From positions 1 to 5,659 of the forward strand of contig CAMWOK010000211.1 in assembly GCA_947175845.1 (NCBI GenBank): a stretch of 5,659 bases of DNA, read 5' to 3'. The notes beneath the pieces were generated by a model. That model ran no database searches. It was not told the DNA's origin and saw only the letters and a list, made by a program, of their open reading frames with translations. The stretch is from an uncultured Lachnospiraceae bacterium. Its GTDB lineage: Bacteria; Bacillota; Clostridia; Lachnospirales; Lachnospiraceae. Every line of letters starts with the position of its first letter. The first letter of the stretch is position 1. Of this stretch, positions 1-5,619 are shown one piece after another. Position numbers and translations under genes: made by a program.

Positions 1-9
1 GGAATTTTT

Positions 10-510
10 TCATAAATCTCGTTGGGCAACAATTACGGTATAGTTTTCCGTATCATATGTAACTCCTGTTTCTCTAAAACCATTTTTGTGCCAAAAATGT
101 TCTGCTTGAGGATTCCCCTTTACCCAACCGAGGCGGACATTCGCTATCCCAATACGGGGCAGATAAACACACAGCTCATTGATGATCTTGCTCCCTGTTC
201 CAGTATTCTGTATGGACACATCCGTCATAAAAAATCCAATAAAGGCTGTTAATTCATCCGGATAGGCCATGATGAAATCCATCACAGCAATCAGTTTTTC
301 CCCATCATAAAATCCCAAATAATACTTATCGCACATTTCCTTGTTGGGTGGGAGCGCATTCATATCATCCATAATGCTCTGTTCTGATACAAACGGTGGA
401 CAGTATTGATAGTATAAACTGTTTTTATTGCATAATGTGTATACTTCCGCTGCATCATCGGCACGCATCTTTCGAACAAGATATTGATTTGAGAATAACG
501 AAACATTCAT
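10..510 (-). CDS. GNAT-family N-acetyltransferase
   Basis: Predicted GNAT-fold acetyltransferase of 166 aa, which would transfer an acetyl group from acetyl-CoA to an amine; the substrate cannot be told from sequence. The family call rests on the acetyl-CoA pyrophosphate-binding motif Q-x-x-G-x-G at residues 101-106 (QNTGTG) after a hydrophobic beta strand (IGFFMTDVSI, 91-100), and on the C-terminal motif B region at 133-145 (NPQAEHFWHKNGF), with the usual Asn and the Phe of a 'xGF' turn. Length is normal for a single-domain GNAT. I chose the ATG at 508-510 because a purine-rich Shine-Dalgarno tract lies just upstream; an in-frame TTG at 538-540 would add ten residues (MNVWRRERRK) translated from that same tract, so it is unlikely. 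No membrane segment or signal peptide. It lies downstream of an integrase remnant on the same strand and may be element cargo. The fold call is firm; the role is unknown. Confidence 0.88.
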   Translation of the reverse strand: MNVSLFSNQYLVRKMRADDAAEVYTLCNKNSLYYQYCPPFVSEQSIMDDMNALPPNKEMCDKYYLGFYDGEKLIAVMDFIMAYPDELTAFIGFFMTDVSIQNTGTGSKIINELCVYLPRIGIANVRLGWVKGNPQAEHFWHKNGFRETGVTYDTENYTVIVAQRDL

Positions 511-522
511 CTTCCTTCTCTC
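511..522 (-). promoter_or_regulatory. Ribosome binding site of the GNAT gene (decides the start)
   Basis: Read on the minus strand, the bases just before the ATG at 510 are GAGAGAAGGAAG, part of a longer purine run (511-530). AGAAGG/AAGGAAG-like pairing to 16S rRNA fits the ATG at 510 and places the ribosome binding site inside the reading frame of the longer TTG-initiated alternative. Confidence 0.6.
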
Positions 523-622
523 CCTTCTCCAAACATTCAAAGTCCAGTTTATCTACTAACTGTCTTAATTTTCCTTAATTTTCAAGGCTTTGCGGTATGC
601 CAAGCCTCAAAATATGTATCCT

Positions 623-670
623 TTTCCCTTGTTTTTGCCCTTATCAGCAAGCTACAAGGGAAAGTTTTTG
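623..670. terminator. Possible hairpin after the integrase remnant
   Basis: A perfect 9-bp inverted repeat, TTTCCCTTG (623-631) and CAAGGGAAA (655-663), encloses 23 nt and is followed on the plus strand by GTTTTTG. On the minus strand it lies about 35 bp beyond the integrase-tail stop at 698, where a terminator or an element-end structure would be expected. A competing hairpin can form from CCCTT (638-642) with AAGGG (656-660). The loop is long and the T-run short, so terminator function is uncertain. Confidence 0.3.
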
Positions 671-697
671 TTATTCAGTTTTCATTGCTTAATTCAT

Positions 698-921
698 TCA
701 CACAACCTTATCCAAAAGTTTAGCGGAATCCCGCTTAGCCTCCCTTGTAGCGTGTGCATAGACATTCATGGTTGTGCTTACGTCCGAATGTCCTAAAAGC
801 TCCTGCACGTCTTTTGGCTGCGCCCCATTTGATAACAGGTTTGTTGTGTAGGTGGCCTTAATGTGTGGAAGTGGAAACCCTCTAACTCCGGCACTTTCCT
901 TACTGCTGTCCGGCAGGCTGT
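698..921 (-). pseudogene. Tyrosine recombinase (phage/ICE integrase) C-terminal remnant, frameshifted
   Basis: This is the 3' end of a tyrosine-type site-specific recombinase, the enzyme class that integrates and excises phages and integrative conjugative elements. Reading leftward on the minus strand, 921-856 encodes TACRTAVRKVPELEGFHFHTLR, holding the box II His-x-x-Arg (His 865-867, Arg 856-858). The next codon should be His but only two bases (854-855) remain, and the protein resumes in the next frame from 853 to the TGA at 698-700 as TYTTNLLSNG...LLGHSD...NVYAHATREAKR...LLDKVV. This carries the second catalytic His (788-790) and the nucleophilic Tyr (758-760). No coding match continues convincingly upstream of about 921; instead the end of the DUF1877-like gene follows, so the N-terminal DNA-binding and core-binding parts are gone. 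With both the truncation and the frameshift it cannot make an active enzyme. The family call is firm; the exact 5' limit of homology is approximate. Confidence 0.85.
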
Positions 922-980
922 TTTATTTGTAAGTATACTTTCCCCCAATAAAGTAAAGAGTTTTACTCCATTACGAATAC

Positions 981-1469
981 TTAACTGAAATATAAAATGA
1001 TGGCATATCCTTTTTCTGCTGTTTGATTAAAATACGCTTTCAACTTTATTAGATATGAATATATGTACTCATACAAAAAGCCTGTATCCATTTCATTCTC
1101 CTTTCCGAGAAGTGGATATACTGCATTTTCTTGCATTGCCTTAAAATCATACATATTTTCCAAAACATTATTATCTAATGAGTTTAAAAAATCGGCGGCT
1201 TCTTTAACTTGTTGCTCGGTAATATAAAATGCCCCAAATTCTAATTCACAATCTAACTCGTTATCATCCCTTATTGGTACAACGTAGCCCATGGGTGGCT
1301 TTCCATTCTCAATATCTTTACACAAGAGATAATGTATTGCCTTCCATGATTTATCTACATCTAAGGGGCAGCATTGTGTAGGGTCAATCTCAAGAATGCT
1401 TTTTTCACCTTTGATAATCTGGCTTAACAGAAAATTTTCAATAGCTATATAAGTACCAGTCATTCCCAT
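981..1469 (-). CDS. DUF1877 / YfbM-like protein, possible orphan immunity protein
   Basis: A small acidic cytoplasmic protein of 162 aa that I recognise as a DUF1877 (E. coli YfbM-type) family member. The signs are the N-terminal MGMTGTY, the LDVDKSWKAIHYLL block (36-49), the G-x-FYIT-x-x-x-V-K-E-A-x-x-L segment (79-95), the Y-D-x-x-A-M stretch (107-112) followed by a 'YPLL' turn (118-121), and the C-terminal LKAYFNQTAEKGYAIILYFS. Length matches the family (about 160-170 aa) and the ends look complete. The start is the first ATG (1467-1469): AAGGAG at 1478-1483 is ideally spaced, and a second ATG two codons in (1461-1463) is less favoured. No signal peptide or membrane helix. Its biochemical role is not established to my knowledge; the small size, acidity and position beside an Imm1-like gene suggest immunity or stress cargo, which is inference. 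It lies about 200 bp downstream of the Imm1-like gene and may be co-transcribed. Confidence 0.8.
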   Translation of the reverse strand: MGMTGTYIAIENFLLSQIIKGEKSILEIDPTQCCPLDVDKSWKAIHYLLCKDIENGKPPMGYVVPIRDDNELDCELEFGAFYITEQQVKEAADFLNSLDNNVLENMYDFKAMQENAVYPLLGKENEMDTGFLYEYIYSYLIKLKAYFNQTAEKGYAIILYFS

Positions 1470-1477
1470 ATGTTTCT

Positions 1478-1483
1478 CTCCTT
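1478..1483 (-). promoter_or_regulatory. Shine-Dalgarno site of the DUF1877-like gene
   Basis: The minus strand reads AAGGAG, 8 nt before the ATG at 1467-1469. It selects the first of two nearby in-frame ATGs and supports the gene being a real translated unit. Confidence 0.65.
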
Positions 1484-1669
1484 GACAATTCCGTTTTGTT
1501 TACTCCCTTTTCGAAGAAGTATTCCCAGTATTTAATTTGGATGCAAAAATTCCATTGTAAAATAAGTAGGAAGCTTTTGGACTTCAAGCATCGACAATAT
1601 CTAAGATAATCGAAAACTAATATGGGGTTTTCTAATACCATAAAGCCCTTTTCGGAAAAGTATTACTAA

Positions 1670-2077
1670 TCAATCTTCCTCCCACAATGCTTCCCATTCA
1701 ATACAATTTGGACGTTCGAATGTATCGCAAAATTCTTCCATACAGCTAATGGCTTTTTCCAGTGGCACTATGACATACCCAGGAGCCACCCACTCTCTGT
1801 CGCCTTCGCCAGCAAAAAATGTCACTTCTTTGTTAAAATTCCCGCAAGACTGCCATACATCTCCTTCATCGTTTTTAAAATAGTGTACACAGGCATATTG
1901 ACCTTTTATGAGAACGGAAAGGCATGGATATGGTTTCTCGTTACTGCTCACCCATACCTCATTACCTTGCAGTAAAGCGGCACTCTGTTTTATAATTTCG
2001 GCTATTTCCGTTTTGCTTTGGCACACTATCTCTCCTTTTCCTGTGCTCACATTAAAAATCTTCCCATATAATAACAT
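1670..2077 (-). CDS. Imm1-like immunity protein
   Basis: A 135-aa acidic soluble protein resembling the Imm1 family of polymorphic-toxin immunity proteins, which protect a cell by binding and blocking a cognate toxin domain. The recognisable part is the C-terminal two thirds: strands around PCLSVLIKG (51-59) and ACVHYF (62-67), the 'FFAGEGDREW' block (87-96), the VIVPLEKAI segment (102-110) with the Pro-x-Glu that starts the last helix, EEFCDTFERP (114-123), and the closing IEW (126-128). Length is typical (about 130-140 aa). The start is the ATG at 2075-2077, with AGGGAG at 2087-2092. No signal or membrane segments, consistent with protection in the cytoplasm. No intact toxin gene lies beside it; only a short open tail (2081-2233) precedes it, so it appears to be an orphan. 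The family call is from remembered motif spacing, hence moderate. The toxin it would block is unknown. Confidence 0.65.
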   Translation of the reverse strand: MLLYGKIFNVSTGKGEIVCQSKTEIAEIIKQSAALLQGNEVWVSSNEKPYPCLSVLIKGQYACVHYFKNDEGDVWQSCGNFNKEVTFFAGEGDREWVAPGYVIVPLEKAISCMEEFCDTFERPNCIEWEALWEED

Positions 2078-2080
2078 CTT

Positions 2081-2233
2081 TTATTTCTCCCTGAGATTTA
2101 TCGTTCTTTTTGCGCGGATACGCAATTCCGAAAAGAGAATGCCAAAATTACCCGCCTTTCCTGTTACACCAGAAATTTTTTTGGTTTTATATGGAATCGT
2201 AGTGTTCTTGAATATTAGTTTGCTAAGTATTCC
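2081..2233 (-). pseudogene. Short open tail, possible 3' remnant of a gene coupled to the Imm1-like gene
   Basis: On the minus strand a 50-codon open stretch runs from just after a TGA (2234-2236) to a TAA at 2081-2083, in frame with and only 3 nt before the Imm1-like ATG. It has no ATG, and its basic C-terminal part (KTKKISGVTGKAGNFGILFSELRIRA, split here only for position: about residues 16-41) looks protein-like. The ribosome binding site of the Imm1-like gene lies inside its last codons, the arrangement expected of a toxin tail coupled to its immunity gene. I do not recognise a family, and chance openness cannot be excluded at this length. Confidence 0.22.
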
Positions 2234-2310
2234 TCATCATATTTGGCTTAATGAGATTATAACATTCTTCTTTTTACAAATAAAGAGAGAACTGGTCAAA
2301 GAAAAATATG

Positions 2311-2505
2311 TTACCACAATTCTAATGAATCTTCCGCATCTACCCATGCCTGCATACAACCATCAAGGTATAGTGTTGCATATTCAAGAGGATTGTCTAT
2401 TGCCAAAGCATTTAAGGCGCATTCAGAGTATGGTGTTGTTTTCAATCCTTTTTCAGCTTTTCCGCAGTCTATCCGTAAATTATATCCGTCAAAAGTGGTT
2501 TTCTC
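2311..2505 (-). pseudogene. 5'-truncated gene fragment of unknown family
   Basis: A 64-codon open frame ends in TAA (2311-2313) and encodes TTFDGYNLRIDCGKAEKG... followed by ALNALAIDNPLEYATLYLDG and MQAWVDAEDSLELW. Residue composition and periodicity (amphipathic helices, NPLEYA and DAEDSLELW) look like genuine protein rather than a shadow, unlike the hydrophobic plus-strand reading across the same bases. There is no start codon before the Met at residue 51. The frame is closed upstream by a TGA at 2506-2508, inside the left arm of the 32-bp palindrome, so the gene seems to have been cut at that point. The ending resembles accessory proteins of clostridial mobile elements, but I cannot name a family. 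Function unknown. Confidence 0.4.
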
Positions 2506-2535
2506 TCAGTTATGAGAAGCTTCACATAACTGAGA
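2504..2535. repeat. 32-bp near-perfect palindrome
   Basis: Arms TCTCAGTTATG (2504-2514) and CATAACTGAGA (2525-2535) are exact reverse complements. The centre GAAGCTTC (2516-2523) is itself palindromic, so only the A/A pair at 2515 and 2524 breaks symmetry. With a two-base bulge the pairing extends outward to TTTTC/GAAAA. It sits at the exact junction of two gene fragments pointing away from it. It could be a recombinase crossover site, an operator, a cruciform or a strong RNA hairpin; flanking T/A runs also allow a terminator reading. Confidence 0.75.
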
Positions 2536-2685
2536 AAAGCGAAGAACCGGCAGAAAATGGCAGGAGGATTCCGAAAAGGAAGCGGTCAAGAGATGTACTG
2601 CTCCATAATGACCATAATCGAAACCCTGAAAAAACGAAATATGGGAAGTTACTTACAAATTCATAGGGGCATTGGAAACCTTTGA
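2530..2685 (+). pseudogene. Transposase C-terminal remnant, IS66-like
   Basis: An open plus-strand stretch of 51 codons to the TGA at 2683-2685 reads LRKAKNRQKMAGGFRKGSGQ, then EMYCSIMTIIETLKKRNMGSYLQ. The pattern K-x-K-x-x-x-K-x-x-G-x-FR-(x)n-G-x-x-x-YC-x-I followed by a helix with 'TLKK' resembles the end of IS66-family transposases, where 'GGFRS..GA..FCRIRS.I.TLRK' is typical. It begins inside the palindrome's right arm and is preceded by a stop (2527-2529), so at least nine tenths of a transposase is missing. An in-frame ATG at 2557 exists, but a 42-aa product would lack the DDE catalytic core. The assignment is from remembered family pattern; another transposase family is possible. Confidence 0.42.
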
Positions 2686-2758
2686 ATAAAGGATAACCTC
2701 TAAGTCACCGATTCCAACTATCCGACTGATTTGCCACAGATGTGATATGCGGGCATAC

Positions 2759-2792
2759 AAAAAGCCGATGTATTGTAAACATCGGCTTTTTT
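2759..2792. terminator. Bidirectional rho-independent terminator
   Basis: A perfect 13-bp stem, AAAAAGCCGATGT (2759-2771) with ACATCGGCTTTTT (2779-2791), closes a 7-nt loop and continues in T to 2792. The A-run on one side and T-run on the other give a U-tract on either strand. For the minus strand it lies about 20 bp past the stop of the 569-aa MCP gene and would end its transcript; on the plus strand it would stop read-through from the accessory patch. Confidence 0.92.
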
Positions 2793-2811
2793 CTGAAATC
2801 TGTATGTAAGA

Positions 2812-4521
2812 TTAGTCCGTTGGCAGCTGGAATTTGCTGATCAGGGAGTCGAGTGTCATGGCCTGTGCGGACAGCTCCTCGCTCGTTGCCGAAGCCTGCT
2901 GCGCGGTCGCGGAGTTGGACTGCACAACCTCGGAAATCTGGTTGACGCCCTGCTCGGTCTGCTTCATTGCTTCCGCCTGATCATTTGCCATCTCGCTGAT
3001 GGACTTGGAGGAGCTGGCAATCAGTTCAATGCCCTTGACAACGCGGTCGATAGAGGCGTTGACAACGTCGGCCGTCTTGCTTCCCTCGGAGATAGCACTC
3101 AGTGAGGTTTCAATCAGGGTCCGGGTTTCTGCCGCAGAGTGTGCACTCTGTTCTGCAAGCTGGCGGATCTGATCCGCAACGACTGCAAAGCCGCGCCCTG
3201 CCTCTCCGGCTCTCGCCGCCTCAATTGAAGCGTTCAGTGAGAGGAGATTTGTCTGTGAGGCAATGTCCTCAATCTCGGAGATAATGTTTCCAACCTGCTG
3301 TGACGCGTCGTTGATGCGGGTCATGGCATCCATCATGGCGTTCATTTCCTGGTGGCTGCGCTCCGCCTCGTCTGCGTAGGTGCGCGCCTGCTTGTAGGAC
3401 TCTTCCGCATGGTTTGCAGTAGCCCTGATGTCATCCGAGATTGTCGTGATGGTTGCCTGCATCTCCTCGACAGCGCCGGCCTGGTCTGTCGCGCCCTCGG
3501 CAAGGCTCTGTGAAGCGTCAGCGAGATTGCTTGCGCCTGCGGCAACCTGGTTGGAGGCTTCGTTGACAGCTGTGAGCGTCTCGGCCATCTGCCGTTTCAG
3601 AAGTCTCATTGCGGTCAGGATCCCCTCGAATTCGCCGACATACTTTTTGCGGTCTCTGCTGACTACTGCAAAGTTTGCGTTGGCCATCTGATCCAGAATT
3701 TCCGCGACATCGTGGATGATAAACTGAAGCGATGCGGCCATGTTGACAGTCACGTTAACCATATCGGCAAGCTCGTCCTTTGTGTCCACAGTCGGGAACG
3801 GTGACGAGAGATCGCCGGTTGCAAAGATATCCAGACGCGCCTTGAGCTGGTCGAGCGGGACTGCGATGCTGTCTGCGATTCCCCTGCCGAGTGAAATGGC
3901 AAAGATGATCGAGCCGGTGATGAAGACGATGATGACAACGGTCAGGATGATGATAATCAGGGTGAGGCTGCTTGAGACAGTCTGTCCTTTATCCACTTTG
4001 ATATCCATAATCTGCGTCAGCTCATCATAAATTTCGTTGTACATGGGCGCCAGTGTGTCAAGCGCCCTGTCCTGCGCCAGTTTGCAGCGTTCCCGGTCCG
4101 TGGTGGCGCCCTGGGTGACTATTTCTTCCTCAAGCTTCCAGTACTCTGTAAGTTTGCTTTTTACGTCATTGTACAGTTTCTTGTTCTCCGCGGTGACCAT
4201 GGTGGATTCGAGCGCGTCGAACTCTTTGGTAAACTGTTCTTTGTAGGTGATGCGGTTTTCGAGCAGCGTGTCGATCGCATCCTGATCATCATAGCCGATG
4301 ATACCGCGCATGGCGGAGCGGGTGTCTGCAAACTGTGCCATTGCCCTTCCAATATCGCCCTGTGCAAATCCGTAATCAACAATGGTGGAGGCGTATATGC
4401 GCGACATCACGATCATTGTGATCAGAATGGAGGCAGAGACGAGTGTTAAAATGCATGCGACTGTGACGAAAGCCCTGACGAGCCGGTCTCTGATTTGTAG
4501 ATTGTTCAGTTTTTTTAACAT
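2812..4521 (-). CDS. Methyl-accepting chemotaxis protein (membrane chemoreceptor)
   Basis: A complete 569-aa transmembrane chemoreceptor: it senses a ligand outside the cell and controls CheA kinase through CheW. Order of parts: short cytoplasmic N-terminus with KK/R; TM1 about 17-40; extracellular helical sensor about 41-186, resembling the four-helix-bundle (4HB_MCP) type; TM2 about 187-211; HAMP about 212-270 (the conserved Pro is in IAVPLDQL, 219-226); a second HAMP-like or linker helix pair to about 320; then the methyl-accepting signalling coiled coil to the end. The hairpin tip is EIEDIASQTNLLSLNASIEAARAGE (416-440), followed by GRGFAVVADQIRQLAEQSA (442-460), the canonical CheA/CheW contact region. 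There is no C-terminal NWETF-type CheR-binding pentapeptide. The start is the ATG at 4519-4521 with AAGGAG at 4533-4538. It has its own promoter upstream and a strong terminator downstream, so it is probably monocistronic. The ligand cannot be read from sequence. GC-richer than the patch to its left. Confidence 0.97.
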   Translation of the reverse strand: MLKKLNNLQIRDRLVRAFVTVACILTLVSASILITMIVMSRIYASTIVDYGFAQGDIGRAMAQFADTRSAMRGIIGYDDQDAIDTLLENRITYKEQFTKEFDALESTMVTAENKKLYNDVKSKLTEYWKLEEEIVTQGATTDRERCKLAQDRALDTLAPMYNEIYDELTQIMDIKVDKGQTVSSSLTLIIIILTVVIIVFITGSIIFAISLGRGIADSIAVPLDQLKARLDIFATGDLSSPFPTVDTKDELADMVNVTVNMAASLQFIIHDVAEILDQMANANFAVVSRDRKKYVGEFEGILTAMRLLKRQMAETLTAVNEASNQVAAGASNLADASQSLAEGATDQAGAVEEMQATITTISDDIRATANHAEESYKQARTYADEAERSHQEMNAMMDAMTRINDASQQVGNIISEIEDIASQTNLLSLNASIEAARAGEAGRGFAVVADQIRQLAEQSAHSAAETRTLIETSLSAISEGSKTADVVNASIDRVVKGIELIASSSKSISEMANDQAEAMKQTEQGVNQISEVVQSNSATAQQASATSEELSAQAMTLDSLISKFQLPTD

Positions 4522-4532
4522 GGTTCTTGATT

Positions 4533-4538
4533 CTCCTT
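4533..4538 (-). promoter_or_regulatory. Shine-Dalgarno site of the 569-aa MCP gene
   Basis: AAGGAG on the minus strand, 11 nt before the ATG at 4519-4521. Spacing is slightly long but the match is strong, and no better start lies nearby. Confidence 0.6.
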
Positions 4539-4551
4539 ACTCTTAATTTTC

Positions 4552-4576
4552 ATAGGACTGATTCAAAATATCCTAT
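4552..4576 (-). other. Small hairpin in the MCP 5' leader
   Basis: Six-base arms ATAGGA and TCCTAT (4552-4557 and 4571-4576) enclose 13 nt in the roughly 78-nt untranslated leader predicted from the promoter. No T-run follows it and it does not cover the ribosome binding site, so it may be incidental or stabilise the leader. Confidence 0.25.
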
Positions 4577-4605
4577 TAAATTTTTGTAAACAATGTGTAA
4601 TTTAA

Positions 4606-4634
4606 ATTATACAACTTTTTATTCAGTTTGTCCA
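4606..4634 (-). promoter_or_regulatory. Sigma-A-type promoter for the 569-aa MCP gene
   Basis: On the minus strand TGGACA (4634-4629, five of six matches to TTGACA) is separated by exactly 17 bp from a perfect TATAAT (4611-4606). This predicts transcription starting near 4599 and a leader of about 78 nt. No FliA/SigD-type flagellar promoter is evident here, so expression looks housekeeping rather than strictly tied to the late flagellar regulon, although many clostridial MCP genes do use a flagellar sigma factor. Confidence 0.7.
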
Positions 4635-4674
4635 ACCAAATTCGGATATTTATTCATGAATCTGCGGCAGTCAG

Positions 4675-5619
4675 TCATTTGTCAGACACGCTCTGGGATT
4701 CCACGATGCCGAGCAGCCGGCCCGTGATGTCTGCCATGTTGGAGGAGGCGTGTTTGGTGTTCTGGGAGATTTGCACATTCTCCTCCACGACGCCAGAGAT
4801 GCGCTCAATCTGGCTGACGGCGCTGGACACGATGTCGACATTTTGACGGACCATGCCGGTGATTTTGGCGATATCGCTGTCTGTCTGATTGATGTTCTGC
4901 ACGACGATATCGAACGCTTCTACGGTCTGGTCCGTGACTGCGCGCCCGTCCTCCACCGCGTTGATGGAATTCATGATAAGCTCGGTGGTTCTCTTTGCAG
5001 CCTGTGCGCTCCTCGCGGCGAGCGCGCCGACCTGGGTTGCCACAACAGCAAAGCCCTTTCCGGTTTCGCCGGCCCTTGCGGCCTCGATGGAGGCGTTGAG
5101 CGACAGCATGTTGGTCTGCTGGGCGATCGAGTCAATCTCCCCGATAATCTTCTCGATCGCGACGGACATCTCGCTGATCTTCTGCATGGAGTCGGTCAGA
5201 AGCTGCATGCGGGACTGGGTCTGCAGGATCTTCTCAGCGGTGGTAGTGGTTGCGGCAGTGACCTGCGCGGTGGCTTTCACGCTGCCGTTCAACTCTGCGA
5301 TCAGCTGGTGCATGGTCTGTTTTAAGTCCTCCACAGCGCGCTCCTGCTCGCCGGTTCCGTTGAAAATGTTCTCGGCGTTTGCGAGCGTTTCGCCCGAGAC
5401 CTCGTTCAGTTCCCGGCAGGCGTCTTTCACATTCTCAATCATGTTCTGGTTGTGTTCCATGTCCTGTTTCTGGCGCGCCATCAGGCTGTCGTTTTCCTGG
5501 ATTTTCTGGCGGATGCCCGAGACCATGCGGTTGATGGAGTCGGAGAGCAGCTCAAACTCAGGATTGCCCTTCTCGTCCACGGTGATGTCAAAATTGCCGC
5601 CGGCAATAGTGTGAAGCCT
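4675..5619 (-). pseudogene. Methyl-accepting chemotaxis protein, 5'-truncated
   Basis: The cytoplasmic part of a second chemoreceptor. Reading leftward it starts in the middle of a HAMP domain (LHTIAGGNFDITVDEKGNPEFELL, about 5616-5545, the second amphipathic helix and its connector). A long coiled coil and the signalling hairpin follow: with the GTG at 5580 as residue 1, EIDSIAQQTNMLSLNASIEAARAGE at 148-172, then GKGFAVVATQVGALAARSA (174-192), ending at TGA 4675-4677. The sensor domain, both membrane helices and half the HAMP are missing, and an in-frame TAA lies just upstream (5632-5634). The GTG at 5578-5580 could open a 301-aa soluble fragment, but no Shine-Dalgarno sequence precedes it, so I treat the gene as disrupted. 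There is no C-terminal pentapeptide. It lies 153 bp upstream of the intact MCP on the same strand, and the signalling cores are related but clearly divergent. A functional soluble fragment is unlikely but not excluded. Confidence 0.85.

Noticed and set aside
931..940. A 10-bp perfect palindrome, AAGTATACTT
   Set aside because: It is short and AT-rich, symmetry does not extend beyond the ten bases, and it is not positioned against a promoter; this is expected by chance at such composition.
1438..1641. A 67-codon minus-strand open frame (starts MVLENPILVF) between the Imm1-like and DUF1877-like genes
   Set aside because: It overlaps the 5' end of the DUF1877-like gene in another frame, has only a weak AAAAGG upstream, is Lys/Phe/Tyr-rich as expected from AT-rich DNA, and resembles no family I know. 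A decayed immunity gene cannot be excluded, but the support is too thin to annotate.
1908..2666. A 252-codon plus-strand open frame with hydrophobic stretches
   Set aside because: It runs antisense through the 5' part of the well-supported Imm1-like gene and through the 2311-2505 fragment, has no good ribosome binding site, and its hydrophobicity comes from T-rich sequence. Its last codons are out of frame with the better-supported transposase remnant.
3102..4246. Several plus- and minus-strand open frames of 60-96 codons inside the intact MCP
   Set aside because: They are Ser/Arg/Ala-rich shadows created by the GC-biased third positions of the receptor coding sequence, without ribosome binding sites or recognisable domains.
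4750..5614. Long plus-strand open frames (191 and 241 codons) opposite the truncated MCP
   Set aside because: They are antisense shadows of a conserved signalling domain; the minus-strand reading contains the diagnostic MCP hairpin motif, so the opposite readings are not credible genes.
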